Shown: positions 8,576 to 20,560, counted from the first letter of the stretch. The stretch: 64,000 nt of DNA from Dasypus novemcinctus (GCF_030445035.2 NC_080695.1:1333531-1397530); one strand, 5' to 3'. Translations and numbers: made by a program. Notes: generated from the letters alone by a model not told the origin.

Positions 8576-11500
8576 GCCGTGGCTGGGCGCGGCTCCCCGC
8601 CTCTGGCTGGGCAGGACCTGGCCCCCGTGGGCTGCTGCACCCCACGTTTTGCCGGTTGGGACGGGAGGGGGGGTCTGAGCCGAGGACGGGCCTCCCTGCC
8701 CCAGAGGACGGGACAGGCTCCTTGGGGACAGGAGCTTCCTTCATGATGTGGCCACGACCCCAGCCGTTCGTGGCGTGTCCAGCCCAGAGCCGGCCGGCCT
8801 TGCTCGGGATCACCACGGCACCCCGAGGCCTCCAGCCTCAGCTTGCATAGCTCTCGGGACGGGGCGCTCACCCCACCCCAAGTCCTTTCTCTAGCCGAGC
8901 ACGTTTGGCGGCCTGGGGGCGGTTCTCCAGCCGAGCCCTGCCTCGTGTGCACCCCTCCCCGTGGCAGCGCCCCCCTCCCGCCGCCCATCCCTGCTCTCCA
9001 GGGCGAGTGCCCCTCCGCAGCCCGCCTGGCTCTGGAGCCCGGGTGCCAGCGGGGCCCCGGGGTGCACCAGCGGGGGAGTGCAGCGGTCCTCGGCGGCCCC
9101 GGCCCGTGCCTCAGGAGGGGTCTGACCTCACCCACCTGTCCCAGTCTCTGCCCCCCTCCCCAGCCTCCCCTGCCTGCCCTCAGGGACCGCAGCCAGCAGG
9201 GGGGCAGCGGGGAGCACCCCTGCCATCCCAGCTCCCCGCGGCCCTGCAGGGACAGCTAGCGTGACGGCGGGGCGCGGGCTTCCTGGAGGAGGGGGCTGCG
9301 CTCCAGCAGCACAGGCCGAGGCCCGAGGCTGGCCCGGGGAGGAGGTGGGCCTCAGCCCTGGGCCTCGTGGTGGGCAGACGTGCCCGCGGGAGCCCCTCCT
9401 CCTCGGGAGGGGGGCGTGGCCGGGGGGCTGATCGGGTAGGGCGCCCTGGTCCGGCCGCACCGCGCTCCCTGCTTCCTGGGGCAGGGGTGGGCTGCTCGAG
9501 CACCTGCAGCCCCCTGCCCAGCCTGCCTCTGCCACAGCCCCCGGCTGCACGCGGGACACCGAGGCTGCAGAAGCCGCCGCCCGTTCCCACCAGCCACTCG
9601 TGGCCCCGGGGCCTTTGCACCCGCAGTCTCTTCTGAGCAGGCCGCTCCCACCCGGTGGGGGCTACCTGGTGTCCCTGCCTGCGGCGCGGAGCCCCCACCC
9701 CTGCCCGTCGACTCCTTCCACCCGGTCCGAAGCGTCTCGGCCCCCGAACTTTGGGGCTCAGAGCCCAGGCTGCAGCTTCCAGATCCTTCCTCCGAACACA
9801 AACGATCTCTAGAGGACACGTCACGTCCTGTGTCACCGAGAGGCCCGGCCCGAGCCAGGCCCCGCTCCCCCGTGGGCCCCTCACTCGCCCTCGCCGCTGT
9901 TGCGCCCGGGGTGCAGGGGCCGAGGACGCCGTGCCGCTGCCTGTTCTGTGCCCACGACAGGCTCGGGAGCCGGGAGCTGAGAAGGAGCTGTTCCCGCAGA
10001 CCCCTACGTGGCCCGAGAAGCCGTCCCGAGCTGATGGGGTGGGTGGGGGCTCTGCGCAGCCCCCCGGCCCCTCTGGTGGACAGGCTCAGTGTCCAGCTCC
10101 CAACCCACCCGGCCGCCCCCTACCCAACCCTCCCGCATGGGCCCCGGCCGGTGGGGGCTCCCCAGGGGGTGGGGGTGGGGCCGAGTCCTCCCAGAGGCCG
10201 CGCTGCAGCCTTGGCCCCACCCGGGAGGGGCCTGACGTGCAAATGGGGCCCTGGACGCGGTGACCGGCTCAGAGGCCGGGGGGTGGGGTGCCCCGGAAGT
10301 AGTGGCACCTGACGCCACGGAGGCGGCTCAGGACGCCGAGGCCGGCCGTGGCTGGCCCGACTGGACGGCGCGTCTCCAGACCAGGGGCACGGGGATGCCT
10401 GCTGGGGGTGCCCCGGGGGGCCGGGGGCTGGGCGCGTGACCTTGCAGGCGGGCTCTGAGGCGGTGGTGCCCTCGGGCGCAGCTCCCTGCCCCCCCCTTGA
10501 CGCCCGGCGGCCAGGCCGACGCGCACAGCCCCGAGGCAGGGGCAGACGGGAGCCCGGCAGGGGGCGCAGCAAGGGCCTGGCGCGAAGCTCTCGGTCGCTG
10601 ATGCCCGGCTGGGGTGGGTGGCGGGCACGGTGCCCGGGCTGTGGTGTCCCCCTGTCCAGACGGGAGACAGACCCGGGAGAGCAGGGCCAGGGCAGAGAGC
10701 AGGCCTTCCCCCAGCACCGGGGCACGCCCGGAGGACGCCGCCTCTGTCCCCCGGGGGCGCAAGGCAGAAGGCTCCCAGAAGCCGCCCCCGAGGCTAGCCC
10801 GCGGCAGCAGCACCCCCCGCGCCCTGCCCCCCGCGCCAGGGGCACTAGCTGCTGGTCCTGATTTTGCATAACCTCATCGGTCCTCGAGCCCCCCTGCCGG
10901 GTCTCAGCAGCACCTGGACGGAGAGCCCGGCCCCCCGCCCCCTCCCCACCACTGCTCTCTGCCCAAGGCAGGCGCCCGAGGGGGCAGGGCAGGCCGAGGG
11001 GGCGGGTCGGCGCATGGCAAAGGGGCGACGCTGTGGCGGTCCCCACCGGATGCCCCCCGCCGCCTGCCTGTCCAGCCCCCCTCCCAGCGCCATCTGGACG
11101 CAGAGGCCGCTCACCCAGAGGAGCCCCTCCATGGGGTCCCCATCAGGGCCCGAGGCCCCTCCCACCTCAGAGAGCAGGTGTGGCTTGTTCCAGGAGGCGG
11201 CTCAGACCCTCGAGTCCCCACGAGAGCAGCGGGGTGACCGAGGCCATCAGAGCGGCTGCCCAGCCGGGCCTCCGTCCCCACAGACCCGCCAGCCTGACTG
11301 AGGGGCCTGCCGCCCCCCGGAGGGGTCCCGGGCCCCGATCATGCCCCGAAGCTCCCAGCTGCAGCCCGTCGCCCCCTCCCCACCCTCCCAGTCCGTCCCC
11401 AATGACCCCCGTGGTCCCCGCGGGTGGGTTTGGGTCCTTGGAATACGTGGGGTGGGCTGGACACTGGGCTGGGCCCCCGGGAGTCTGTCCATGGGGTGAG

Positions 11501-13190
11501 AAGGGGGCGGCCCCTCCAGGGCAGCGGCACTCACGGGGCTGTCCACACGTCCAGCGGCCCCTGCCACCAACCCCACGGCTGGGCGGCTCGGCACGGACTG
11601 CACCGTCCACTCCCAGCTCTGGAGGGAGGCCCAGCAGGAGGGCAGTGCGGGGGCCTTGGCCGGCCTGCGACGAGGACGCGAGGACACAGGGGCGCGGTCG
11701 GCGGGCCAGCCCTTGAGCCAGGCCTCTAGGCCTGGGCCTGGCGGTGGCCGTGAGGCGAGACGAGCGTGCGGGGCCAGCGGTCACCAGGAGAAGGAGGGCT
11801 GCGGTGGCCTTCTCGGCGCGTGCCCGGCCCTATCCCCAGAGCCCCCCAGAGTCCCTCCGGGGTCCTGGGGTATGACCCGAGGCTGCAGCCGGCTCCATGC
11901 CAGGCAGAGCCGCTCACGCAGCTGCTGCTGGCCCCGGCCGCGCCGACCGGGTGTGCATGCTCCAGTGTGACCGTCCCACCCAGGACGGTGCTGGGGACCT
12001 GGGGACAAGGGCTTCGTGGGGTGCCCGGGCCGGGGCCTTGGGGGGAAGGGGCGGCTGAAGGGCCGGCGGGGGACCGTGTCACAAGCGGCACTGTGTGATT
12101 CCCACGGCCCGGTCCGCGCCGGGCACCGGCAGTGTGGCCGAGGACACGGGGACCGTCCCCTGCCACCAGGGAGCGCGGCCTCGTGGGGGCCCCACAGGAA
12201 AACGAGCCTGGCGTGAGCCGGAGCCGGGGGGGGGGGGCCGTCCGGGCCGAGGCCGAGAGGGGCGGCCCCGAGGAGAGGTGGGCACAGCCAGCCCGGCCCG
12301 CGCAGCGCGTGGCCAGCACATGCAGGGCCGCCCTCCCCCGCCGGCTCTGGGGAGGCGCCTGCTGGGGACAGCCGAGTGGACACTGGCCGGCCGTGAGCCA
12401 CACCCGCCACGCGGGTCCTGGAGGCAGACCGCTCCCTGGACAGGTGGGGAAACCGAGGCTCAGCGAGGGCCCGAGAACCCCCGCGTGCCTGTGGCACCAG
12501 GAGCCGTCCCGCCCGTGGGCTGAGCTGCGAGGACCAGGCGGGGAGCGGCCAGGTCCTGGGCGGCGGGCGGTGGGCTGGGGATGCTGGGCCTCCGTCTCCC
12601 AGCAGAGCCCACCCGCAGGGGCAGGGGGCTCACCCAGCACCCACCCACGGCACCCGAGGGCCCGGGTCCCCGCAGCCCACTCCCAGCTCCCCCGGCCCCC
12701 CGCCTGCTGCCCCGGCGGCCCCCGCGGGCCCGGGGAAGCCTCCTGCTGCGCAGCCGTGGGGGCGACAGGCGGGTGCATCTCGCCCCAGGGACTCGGGCCC
12801 TGCCCGGCCAGGCGGCCTGTCCACCGCGGCCCCCCTTGCCACCTGCCGGCCTCAGCCTGGCCTCAGAGGGGTGGGCAGGTCCAAAGGGCAGCGCACGGGG
12901 GCTCCGGCGGCCCCCTCCTCCCACTGCCCCCCCGGGCGCCCTCTGCCCATCCAATGTGGAGACCCGGCCAGGAGGGCCTGAGCGCAGGCTGTGCAGACCC
13001 CCGCCTCACGCCCCGCCCTGCCCCCGAGCTGGGTGCTGGGGCTCAGGGAGAGGGACCTTGCCGGAGGAAGCCCCAGGTGAGAGCATCGGGGAGCCCAGGT
13101 GGGACATAGTGGGGCGCCGGGGTCCCCTGCAACCAGGGTTGGGGGCCAGGGCGGGGACACTGGGGGGTGAGGCCCTTGCCCTGTAGGAGA
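8576..13190. other. Intergenic between TEKT4 and SSTR5, no gene seen
   Basis: GC-rich DNA without a recognisable exon. Segment 9608-9640 (GGGCCTTTGCACCCGCAGTC) resembles the start of an old L2 3' end. Segment 12440-12475 resembles an inverted MIR core. A short AT-richer patch at 10850-10880 contains ATTTTGCATAACC, which is octamer-like. Confidence 0.5.
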
Positions 13191-13194
13191 TGGG

Positions 13195-13325
13195 AGGGGG
13201 CCTGGGGCAGGGGACACGGGGGCAGGGGGCAGGGGCAGGAGGCCTGGGGGCAGGGGGCAGGAGCTGGGGGCACGGGGGCAGGGGGCAGAGGCTGGAGGAC
13301 AAGGGGGCAGGGGCCCGGGGCCCGG
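13195..13325. repeat. G-rich minisatellite
   Basis: Repeated GGGGGCAGGGGGCAGGAG-type units, about 130 bases. The + strand could form G-quadruplexes. Confidence 0.75.
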
Positions 13326-14282
13326 CCCCGCCCACCCCAGGAACCCCGGCTCCCCGAGGCTTGGGCCGCACTCGCCCGCCGCCCCCCGCCTGCTTTTATG
13401 GCTGGAATGGCCGGATGCGCCCAGGGTGCTTGGCAACGGCAGAGCCGCTGCCCGGCGCGGACAGGGCCGTGGAGATAAAGGCGCCCGAGCAGGAAGGGGG
13501 AGGCCCGGGGGGGCCAGGCGCTGGCCTGCGGGAGGCCACCCCAAAGCCTGGGTCTTTCTAGCCGCGGGGGTGCAGGCGCCTCTGGGGTGACCCCCGGGCA
13601 GACCTGGGGCAGGGGCCGGCCCTTCTGACCCAGCAGCTTGACCCAGCGGTCCCCGAGGCCCCCATAGGGTCCACCAGGCCGTGCCCCCGCCAGCACCCAG
13701 CTCACCGGGTGGGGCCGGGGGCCTCCTGGGGCAGCCTCCAGCCGGCCCTGCAGTCTGCTCTGCGCCCCTCTGGCGGCCCCGGGCACCCACAGTGCAACTG
13801 ACCAAGGGGGCTCCTGGGGGAGCCGGCGCAGCCCACCCACCGCTGCCTGCGCACCCGAGGATGCAGCCGGGAGCCAGAAGTGCCCGTGGCCGGGCTGCCC
13901 GCCCCGGGGACCCTGTGGGGTGGACTAGGGCGCCCACACGTGGCCACGTCCCCAGAGGCCCAGGGGAGGAGGTGACCCACTCGCCCCGACCGCAGCCGAG
14001 AGCCAAAGTGGCCCAGGACGGACGGCAGCGCCCGCCCCGGGGTTAGGGATCCTCGAGCTTCGGGGGCTGGGAGAGGAGGCAGCCCAGCGGCCAGCCCAGC
14101 AGAGGCGCAGCCGAAGGATGTTCTCGGAGGCCAGGGCTCCTCGGCGCCGCCGGCCCCCGCACCCCGGAAGCTGAGGCGCCCGATCGGCCCTGGCCACGCG
14201 GGAGGCAGACCAGGGAAAGGCTTGGAAATCGGGGTGCTCCAGACCGGAAGATAGCCTCCTCACCGGGGACCGATTTACCCCA
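13326..14282. other. Intergenic, possible conserved patch, no gene seen
   Basis: No coding sequence recognised. At 13390-13500 the sequence becomes less repetitive, with TTTTATGGCTGGAATGGCC and GAGATAAAGGCGCC. It reads like a regulatory patch (TTTTATGGC is CDX/HOX-like, TGGAATG is TEAD-like). That is an impression only. Confidence 0.35.
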
Positions 14283-14450
14283 CACTTGTTTCTTGGTTTG
14301 TGGAATTCCAGTAAAGCTCCATTTTTATTGATAAAATTCACAGAACATAAAGTCAGCCTTTTTAAAGTGGCACTTAGCACATGGGCAGTGCAGGGACTGT
14401 CACCACGCACTCAGTCACCCCCAGAAGAAACCCCGGACCCCCAGTGGTCC
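14283..14450 (-). mobile_element. L1 3'-end fragment, old
   Basis: The + strand carries ATAAAATTCACAGAACATAA followed by CTTTTTAAAGTGGCAC and CACCCCCAGAAGAAACCCC. This is the reverse complement of the 3' UTR of old mammalian L1 families, so the element is on the minus strand. It is heavily diverged and truncated at both ends. Confidence 0.65.
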
Positions 14451-17400
14451 CTGCCCGATCCACGTCCCCTCCCGCCCCGGCAGCTCCGAGGAGACTTCTC
14501 TACAGAGCCGCCTGTTCCACAGGTTCCGGGCAGCGGGACGTCCCGGGCCGCCCGTGCCGAGGGTCCCGAGCCTGCCTCCGCCGTGCTGGAGGGCGCCGCA
14601 CAGCCGGCAGGGTGCGGCCACGCGCTGCCGTGCGGTCGTGCCATCGGCGGGCGCCCCCGGGCCTTGGGCACGGTGACACCCTGTCAGTCCACACGGGGCA
14701 CCTCGGCTGTGGGTCTGGGGCCAGAGACCCCGACGTGAGCCGCGGCCACGGGACCCGCTTCTCGCCGGTGCACCCCACGGGGCGCCACAGCTCCCCCGGC
14801 CCCCAGGGCCCCTGGGAAGCCCCTCCTGGGGTCCACCCAGGGACGGGGCAGCTGCAGTCCTGGGCAAGGTGATTACACGGGAGTCCCGATTGCGGGGGAC
14901 AGCGGGCCGGGGGTTCCGAGCAGGGACGCTGCGACGAGTGCAGAGCACGGGCACCAGGCGGGTGTGGACGCCCGGGCGCTCTGATGGCGCGGGCGCTTAT
15001 TGATTCCTCCTCCTTTTCCAGGGCTCCTGGGGTCCCCGAGCTTCTGAGAGCGCAGGAATCATCGGGCAGCTGGGGAGGGGCGGGGCGGACTGGCAGTGAC
15101 TGGCACTCTGCCGAGGGGCCGGGCTTTGGGGGACCCCGGCCAGCCGGGCCAAGCCGGACCCTCCTCCCCTCCAGCCGCTGGGCGGCCCCAAGGGTGGGGG
15201 TGCGGGGGCTGGGGGGCATGGGCCCAGCCGCTCCCCTGGAAGGGGTGGAAATCGCGCCCGAGAGGGGCCAGGGCGGAGAGCCCCGAGGTGGGCCCAGCGG
15301 GCTGCGGCCGGCCCCAGGACAGGTGTCGCGGCCAAGGCGAGCGCAGGAGCCTGTGTCTGCGCGGCCGCCGTGGGGGGGCGGGGGCTGGCCACGGGCCCTG
15401 CCGACCCTCTGGCCCTGCGCCAGTGCCTGGGCCTCGGTTTCCCCAGCACGAGGTGGGCGTGCAGGGTACTGGAGACCCGCCCCAAGCACGTAGACGCGGA
15501 AGGCGCTGTCCCTGCTGGCTCGCGCGGCCGGTGGGCACTCCCCGCACTGGCCATCCCCGGGTGGCCGGACGCCTCAGCCCTGCACCCGCGAGGCCGCACA
15601 GCCCTGGGGGCACCTGCTCTGCCATGACGCCAGCGCGCCCCCAAGATGTGCGGCACCGAGGCTGGGCGGCGGCCCAGCTGGGGAGGGCGTACTCGGGCCC
15701 GTCTGGGCGAGACGGTGGAGGGGGCTGGGGGTGGGCAGACGAGGGACTGGACGGCACGAGGGCAGCCCAGCGACACACAGGGCAGCCCAGCCCACGGGCT
15801 CGGGGTGCCCCCTCCCAGGACCCCCACCGAGGCCTCGGGGCAGCAGCCGCGGCTCAGGGAGGGACAGCAGGGGTCAGGGGGCCCCTTGTACCGGCCCCCG
15901 GCTCTGGGGACTCATGCTCCCCTCCCCACCCCCTCCCGCACCCCAGCCCAGCCCCCGCCAGGTGCAGGTGTTGGGAGGGAACGCAGCCCCCCAGGGGCCC
16001 TCGGGGTCCCTCAATCATGGCCTGTCCCAAGTCCCTGGACGCCTGCTGGGTGGACAGGTGGCAGAGTCTGCCACACCTCCCGTGCCCATGAGGGGCGCCC
16101 CCCAGAGCCACGGCCCCTCCTACCAACCTGGGGGCACTGGGAGAAGTAGCCCCAACCCTAGGCCAGGCAGCGCTCAGGCCCCAGGACTCCCCTGCCTCAG
16201 TTTCCCCATGGTGGGCTAACGACTCAGGGAGCCATCAGTCGCCTGCTGCCCGGACTCCCGTCACCTCCGACCCCCTCCCTGCCCCCACCCCGTCCCCCAC
16301 CACCCGCGCTGCCCCTCGGCCCCTCCCGCCATCGCCCGCTTGCCCAGGCAAACAGAGCCCCCGCCTGGCACCCCCCAGCCCCGCCTGAGAGGAGGCGCCG
16401 TGGCCTCCAGGGCCAGTAAAACCCGTCCAGCCGTGACAGGCCGTAAAGCTCCCCACCCAGGATGTTTGCTCTGACCCCCCTTTCCCCCGCCCCGGCTGCC
16501 ATCGCGCAGCCGGTCCAGGCAGGGGGCTCGGGCTGCAGCGCGGGGGCGTCTCCTTCTCCAGATGTCCGCTCCTCCCGGCCCCTCGGCGGCCCTGCAGCTT
16601 GGGGGAGCCTGCCCTGGGGCCCCCTCCCCGTCCCCCTGGTCCCCCGTGGCCGCGGCCCAGGGCCCCCGCGCACGCTGTCCTTTGCCTCTGAGCTACCATG
16701 CTCGCTGTTCCCTCGGCTGGGGAGCTCTTCCAGCTCTGAACCCCCACTCCGGCCTGGCCCAGCTGCCGGGAAGGTGGGCACCGCCATGGGCTCCCGGCGT
16801 TTCTCTCCCAGGAGACGTGCCTGCTCCGGGGCTGTGCCAGGCAGGGCCGCGCAGTGGCGAGAGGGTGCCAGCCTGCCTGGGCATCAGTGGAGTTCGCTGG
16901 GCACCCCTGTGCTGCCCAGTTGGGGAGCAGCCAGCATGGCAGGCATCATGGAGGTGGCTCGGCCTTACCAGGGGCCGCGGAGAGGTGGGGTGCCTCCGGG
17001 GGCCAGCCTCAGTCTCCCCTGAAAGGGGGTCCTGTGCCCTGAGCCGACCCTGGGCACGTGCAGGGCCTCAAACTGCCTCGCGCCCACCACTTGCAGACTG
17101 TGTAGCTCTCTGGGGCGGGGGCTGGGGACACCCCTGCAGCGTGGCCCCCACTGCCGGCGCTTGGGGCCCGGGATGCGCGTGCACCTTCAGAGCGAGTCGA
17201 GCGTCTCTTCTCCAGGACGTTCCGGGGCGCAGGGTCGTCTGGTTCAGGCCCCCCCTCTCTGCCAGGTGCTGGGGGAGGGTCCCGGGCGGGTGGCGACAGG
17301 CGGCGGGGAGAGCGGGGTCCGCCCCATGGCTGGTCCCGCTTCAGGCCACGACCCCGAGGGGCCCGGGGACCGCCTGGCCTGGGCGTGCAGGAGGGCAGGC

Positions 17401-18272
17401 GTCACCGGGGGTGGGCAGGGCGGGCCCCGGGTGTGGTGGCACCCGCCGGCCCAGACCCCCCCGCCTTTCTGAGACCACTGCTATCTGAGCTGGGCGGCAG
17501 CTCACCCCGGCTTCCGGAGTGTTCCCCTGCAACTCCCTGCCTTGGGCCGACGTCGCGGCCTCTGGCCAGGAGCCTCCCCTCGGCGTCCCTGGGGCTCCCC
17601 TGCGCTCAGCCCCCAGGCGGCGTCAATCCCAGCATGCCCGGCACGACCCCGCCGACGCAGGACCAGGCGCCTGGAGGGACGGGCCGTCCACTGCCCCTGG
17701 GCTGGCGCCCCCACTCCTGCCGCACCCAGCCCCCCTCGTGCCTTGCCTCCTGGAGCAGAGGCTGCGGCCAGGCTGGGCACCGGGGCGGGGGGGGGTGGCG
17801 GGCAGCGTCCCCATGAGGACAGGCAGCTGGGGACAGCGTCCTCCATCCCCTGCTCTGGAGGCACAGTGACCCCTCTCTGCCAAGGGACCGGCCACACCTG
17901 CCGCCCCAAATGTCAGCACAATTCCAGGGCTCGGAGGGGCCGGGCGGGGTGGGTGCCAGAGCCCAGAGGGGCCCTGCCGCGCTGTGCGCGCCCGAGGAGG
18001 GGGCCCGGTGAGGGGCGGGGCGCGGCCCCCAGGACGCCCCACGGACGCAGAGCTCCCGGGGCTGCCCGCGACAAATCACCACCCGGGGGGCCGGAGCAGG
18101 CGGGGTCCCCGAGTCGTGCCTGTCGTGCCCACACCCCCAAAAGCCCCCCAACCGGGACCTCCTGGGAGAAGGGCTGCCGGGAGGGGCCACGCGTCACCGC
18201 GGCGACCCGCGACGCCGGAGCGTCCGGGCGAGCGTCCCGCCGGCAGGAGCCCGCCGCCCGCCCCCCCGGCCC
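14451..18272. other. Intergenic/SSTR5 3' flank, no gene seen
   Basis: Contains the 3' flank of SSTR5, which lies on the minus strand. No canonical polyadenylation signal for it (TTTATT on the + strand) is obvious close to the stop codon. Short MIR-like bits occur at 15425-15445 and 16190-16212. Segment 16405-16470 (CCAGTAAAACCCGTCC, GGCCGTAAAGCTCC) is an AT-richer island in GC-rich DNA. Confidence 0.45.
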
Positions 18273-19331
18273 TCACAGCCTGCTGCTGCGCACGTGCCCC
18301 CCGGCCTCCCGCGGGCGGCCCTCCTTGTCCGGTGGCGGCTCCGCGCCGTCCGCGTCCCCCGCGCCGGCGCCCTTGCGCAGGCACAGAACCTTCCGGAAGC
18401 TCTGCCTGAAGTTGTCGGAGAGGAAGCCGTAGAGGACGGGGTTGGCGCAGCTGTTGGCGTAGGAGAGGATGACCACGAAGAAGTAGAGGCCGGCGGAGGC
18501 CGGCTCCTCGGGCAGGGCGAAGGCTAGGTTGACCAGGTTGACCAGGAAGAAGGGCAGCCAGCAGCCGGCGAACACGGACACCAGCACCACCACCATGCGC
18601 GTCACCCTGCGCTCCGAGCGCCGCCGCCGCGCCGAGCCGCCGCGCGCGCCCGCCGCCCTCACCTTGGCCACGATGAGCAGGTAGCACAGGCAGATGACCA
18701 GCAGCGGCCCGAAGAAGCCGAGCACCGAGGTGTAGATGACGAAGACGGCGCCCCACAGCCCCACGGGCTCCGGCCAGCTCAGGTTGCACGTGTCCCAGCC
18801 CTCCTGCACGTCGGCGAAGACCACGAGCGGCAGCGCCATCAGCAGCGCGGCGCCCCACACGGCCGCGCTGGCCCGCCGGGCGACGCGCGGGCGGCGCCAG
18901 CGGGCGGCGCGCACGGGGTGCACCACGGCCAGGTAGCGGTCCACGCTCATGACCGTCAGGCAGAAGACGCTGGTGAACTGGTTGACGCCGTCGAGCGTCA
19001 TGACGAGGCGGCAGAGGACGGCGCCGAAGGGCCAGTAGGAGACGGCGTTCTGCGTGGCGAGGAAGGGCAGGCCCAGCATGAGCAGCACGTCGGACACGGC
19101 CAGGTTGAGGATGTAGATGTCGGTGACCGTCTTCATCTTGGCGTGGCGCAGGACCACGTAGATGACCAGCGCGTTGCCGCCCAGCCCGGCGGCGCACACC
19201 AGCAGGTAGAGCACGGGCACCAGCACGGCGCGGGCGCCCGGCCACGACGTCCAGCCCGCCGGCGTCCCGTTGCCGCTGGGGGCCGCCGGGGAGGCGTTGC
19301 CGGGGGCGCACGCCGGGAACAGGGGCTCCAT
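18273..19331 (-). CDS. SSTR5: Somatostatin receptor type 5
   Basis: Class A G-protein-coupled receptor for somatostatin-14/-28, coupled to Gi. It inhibits hormone secretion in pituitary and pancreatic islets. Intact frame of 352 codons (human about 364). The start MEPLFPA is family-typical. Visible features: N-glycosylation sites N12 and N21; seven hydrophobic segments; D81 (2.50); C107 paired with C182 in extracellular loop 2; D114 (3.32), the ligand-binding aspartate; D131-R132-Y133; CWLP 257-260; the somatostatin-receptor signature [18 protein letters not shown] with NPxxY at 297-301; a probable palmitoylated C317; and a C-terminal S-R-L, a class I PDZ ligand as in other SSTR5. The coding region is one exon. 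Non-ATG frame extends upstream, but a splice acceptor at 19358-19364 limits the exon, so MEPL is the start. It is convergent with TEKT4. Confidence 0.97.
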   Translation of the reverse strand: MEPLFPACAPGNASPAAPSGNGTPAGWTSWPGARAVLVPVLYLLVCAAGLGGNALVIYVVLRHAKMKTVTDIYILNLAVSDVLLMLGLPFLATQNAVSYWPFGAVLCRLVMTLDGVNQFTSVFCLTVMSVDRYLAVVHPVRAARWRRPRVARRASAAVWGAALLMALPLVVFADVQEGWDTCNLSWPEPVGLWGAVFVIYTSVLGFFGPLLVICLCYLLIVAKVRAAGARGGSARRRRSERRVTRMVVVLVSVFAGCWLPFFLVNLVNLAFALPEEPASAGLYFFVVILSYANSCANPVLYGFLSDNFRQSFRKVLCLRKGAGAGDADGAEPPPDKEGRPREAGGHVRSSRL

Positions 19332-19357
19332 CGGCCGCGGGGCGGGCGGCGGCGTCT
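19332..19357 (-). other. SSTR5: SSTR5 5' UTR part of coding exon
   Basis: 26 bases between the inferred splice acceptor and the ATG. They fit the known arrangement in which a noncoding first exon is spliced to a single coding exon. Confidence 0.6.
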
Positions 19358-19378
19358 CTGCGGGAGGAGGAGGGCGGG
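19358..19378 (-). promoter_or_regulatory. SSTR5: Splice acceptor upstream of SSTR5 coding exon
   Basis: The minus strand reads CCCTCCTCCTCCCGCAG|AGACG, a pyrimidine tract followed by CAG. This is a strong 3' splice site placed 26 bases before the start codon. Confidence 0.65.
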
Positions 19379-20560
19379 CGCGGGGAGCGATTAGCCGGGC
19401 GGCGGCGCGGGGCGTCGTGCCCCCCCTCCCCGGGCGCACGGCAAACAGGGTGACTCAGGAGCCGCTCCGGGGAGGCGCGTTAAGCAAATTGTTTGGAAAA
19501 CAAGTCGGGAGAGGAAGGAGCCGGTGCGGGGGCCGCTGGGGCGCCGGGGCGGGCGGCTGGACGGCTGGCCTTCCGGCTTCCGAGGGCGTCCCCGGCCGGG
19601 TCTCCCCCGGGGTCCCCGAGAGCCTGCCCCACGTGGTCCGCCCCACCTCGCCGAGGCCTCGGGGGACCCTGGGGGGCGGTCTCCTGTCCCCGCCTCGCAG
19701 GTAAGGAAACTGAGGCACAGGAAGGGACTTCCCTGACCCACAGGGTCCACAGGCACAGCGCGAGGATGTGGAGCCGGGGGGACCTGTGCAGCCCAGCTGG
19801 CCCCAGCAGGGACGCTCGGGGGTGTCCTGGTGGCCCCTCTGTGGCCAAGACCCCGGCCCTCGCCTGCAGAGTCCCGGGCAGAGCAGCTCCCGCGGGCCCG
19901 GGCAGGGGAGGCGCTTGCACGGGGGGCTGGTTTCCAGGGCAGCCTCCTGGGGCCATCGTCCCCCGGGAGCCCCGACAGCGGATCGGACCCCCGGTCCCAG
20001 GCAGTGGTCCAGCAGCCTTCCTGGGCGAATGGCGGAGCACGGAGCCGACGGCGCCCACTGCCCACCTGCCCCCCCCCCCCCCCGAGGAGCACAGCGGGGG
20101 CCGGGAGAGGGCGCGGGGCCTGGGGCTCCTCTGGGGGCGTGCCGTCCCGCATCAAGCCCCCTCCCGGCACCCGCCTCCCAGCAGTGGGCGAGGAGGCGCA
20201 AAGGGGGGCCTGGGGGAGCGGGTGGAGGGGGCAGGCTGCCCGGGCCCCGGGGGAAGACAGCGCCGAGGCTGACACGGACGCGCCAGCGCGCAGGTTCCGC
20301 GCGGCAGGCTTGTGTTTCCACGGCATCCTTTTTGCGCTCTTGCGTATGTTTGGGATAATGATGAAAAGAGCGACGCTCAGGAGAAAATAAACGCCTCCGT
20401 GGGCGAGCGGGGGAGGGGAGGCGGGCGGGGCTGGCGCCTCGGGCCGTGCTACTTCGGGGAAGGCGGCAGGGGCTGGGGCTGCCCCCCAGGCTTGGGAACG
20501 CCGGGCCAGACCCTGGGGTCCCAGCCACCCCATTCGAACACTGGGGGTAGGGTTGACGTG
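19379..20560 (-). other. Probable SSTR5 5' intron, proximal part
   Basis: No coding exon. An AT-richer patch at 19475-19512 (TTAAGCAAATTGTTTGG and AAAACAAG) may be regulatory. A MIR-like core on the minus strand lies at 19695-19745. There is a C15 run at 20069-20083. A less GC-rich segment follows at 20310-20395. Confidence 0.45.
19695..19745 (-). repeat. MIR fragment
   Basis: AAGGAAACTGAGGCACAGGA followed by a CTTCCCTGACCCAC segment matches the reverse complement of the MIR core. Old and short. Confidence 0.5.

Noticed and set aside
18076-19311. Second long minus-strand frame over SSTR5
   Set aside because: A shadow frame of the receptor caused by high GC at third positions. It has no membrane-protein features.
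19332-19439. 36-codon N-terminal extension of SSTR5
   Set aside because: No matching sequence in the family. It crosses a strong splice acceptor at 19358, and the conserved MEPLFPA start is at 19331.
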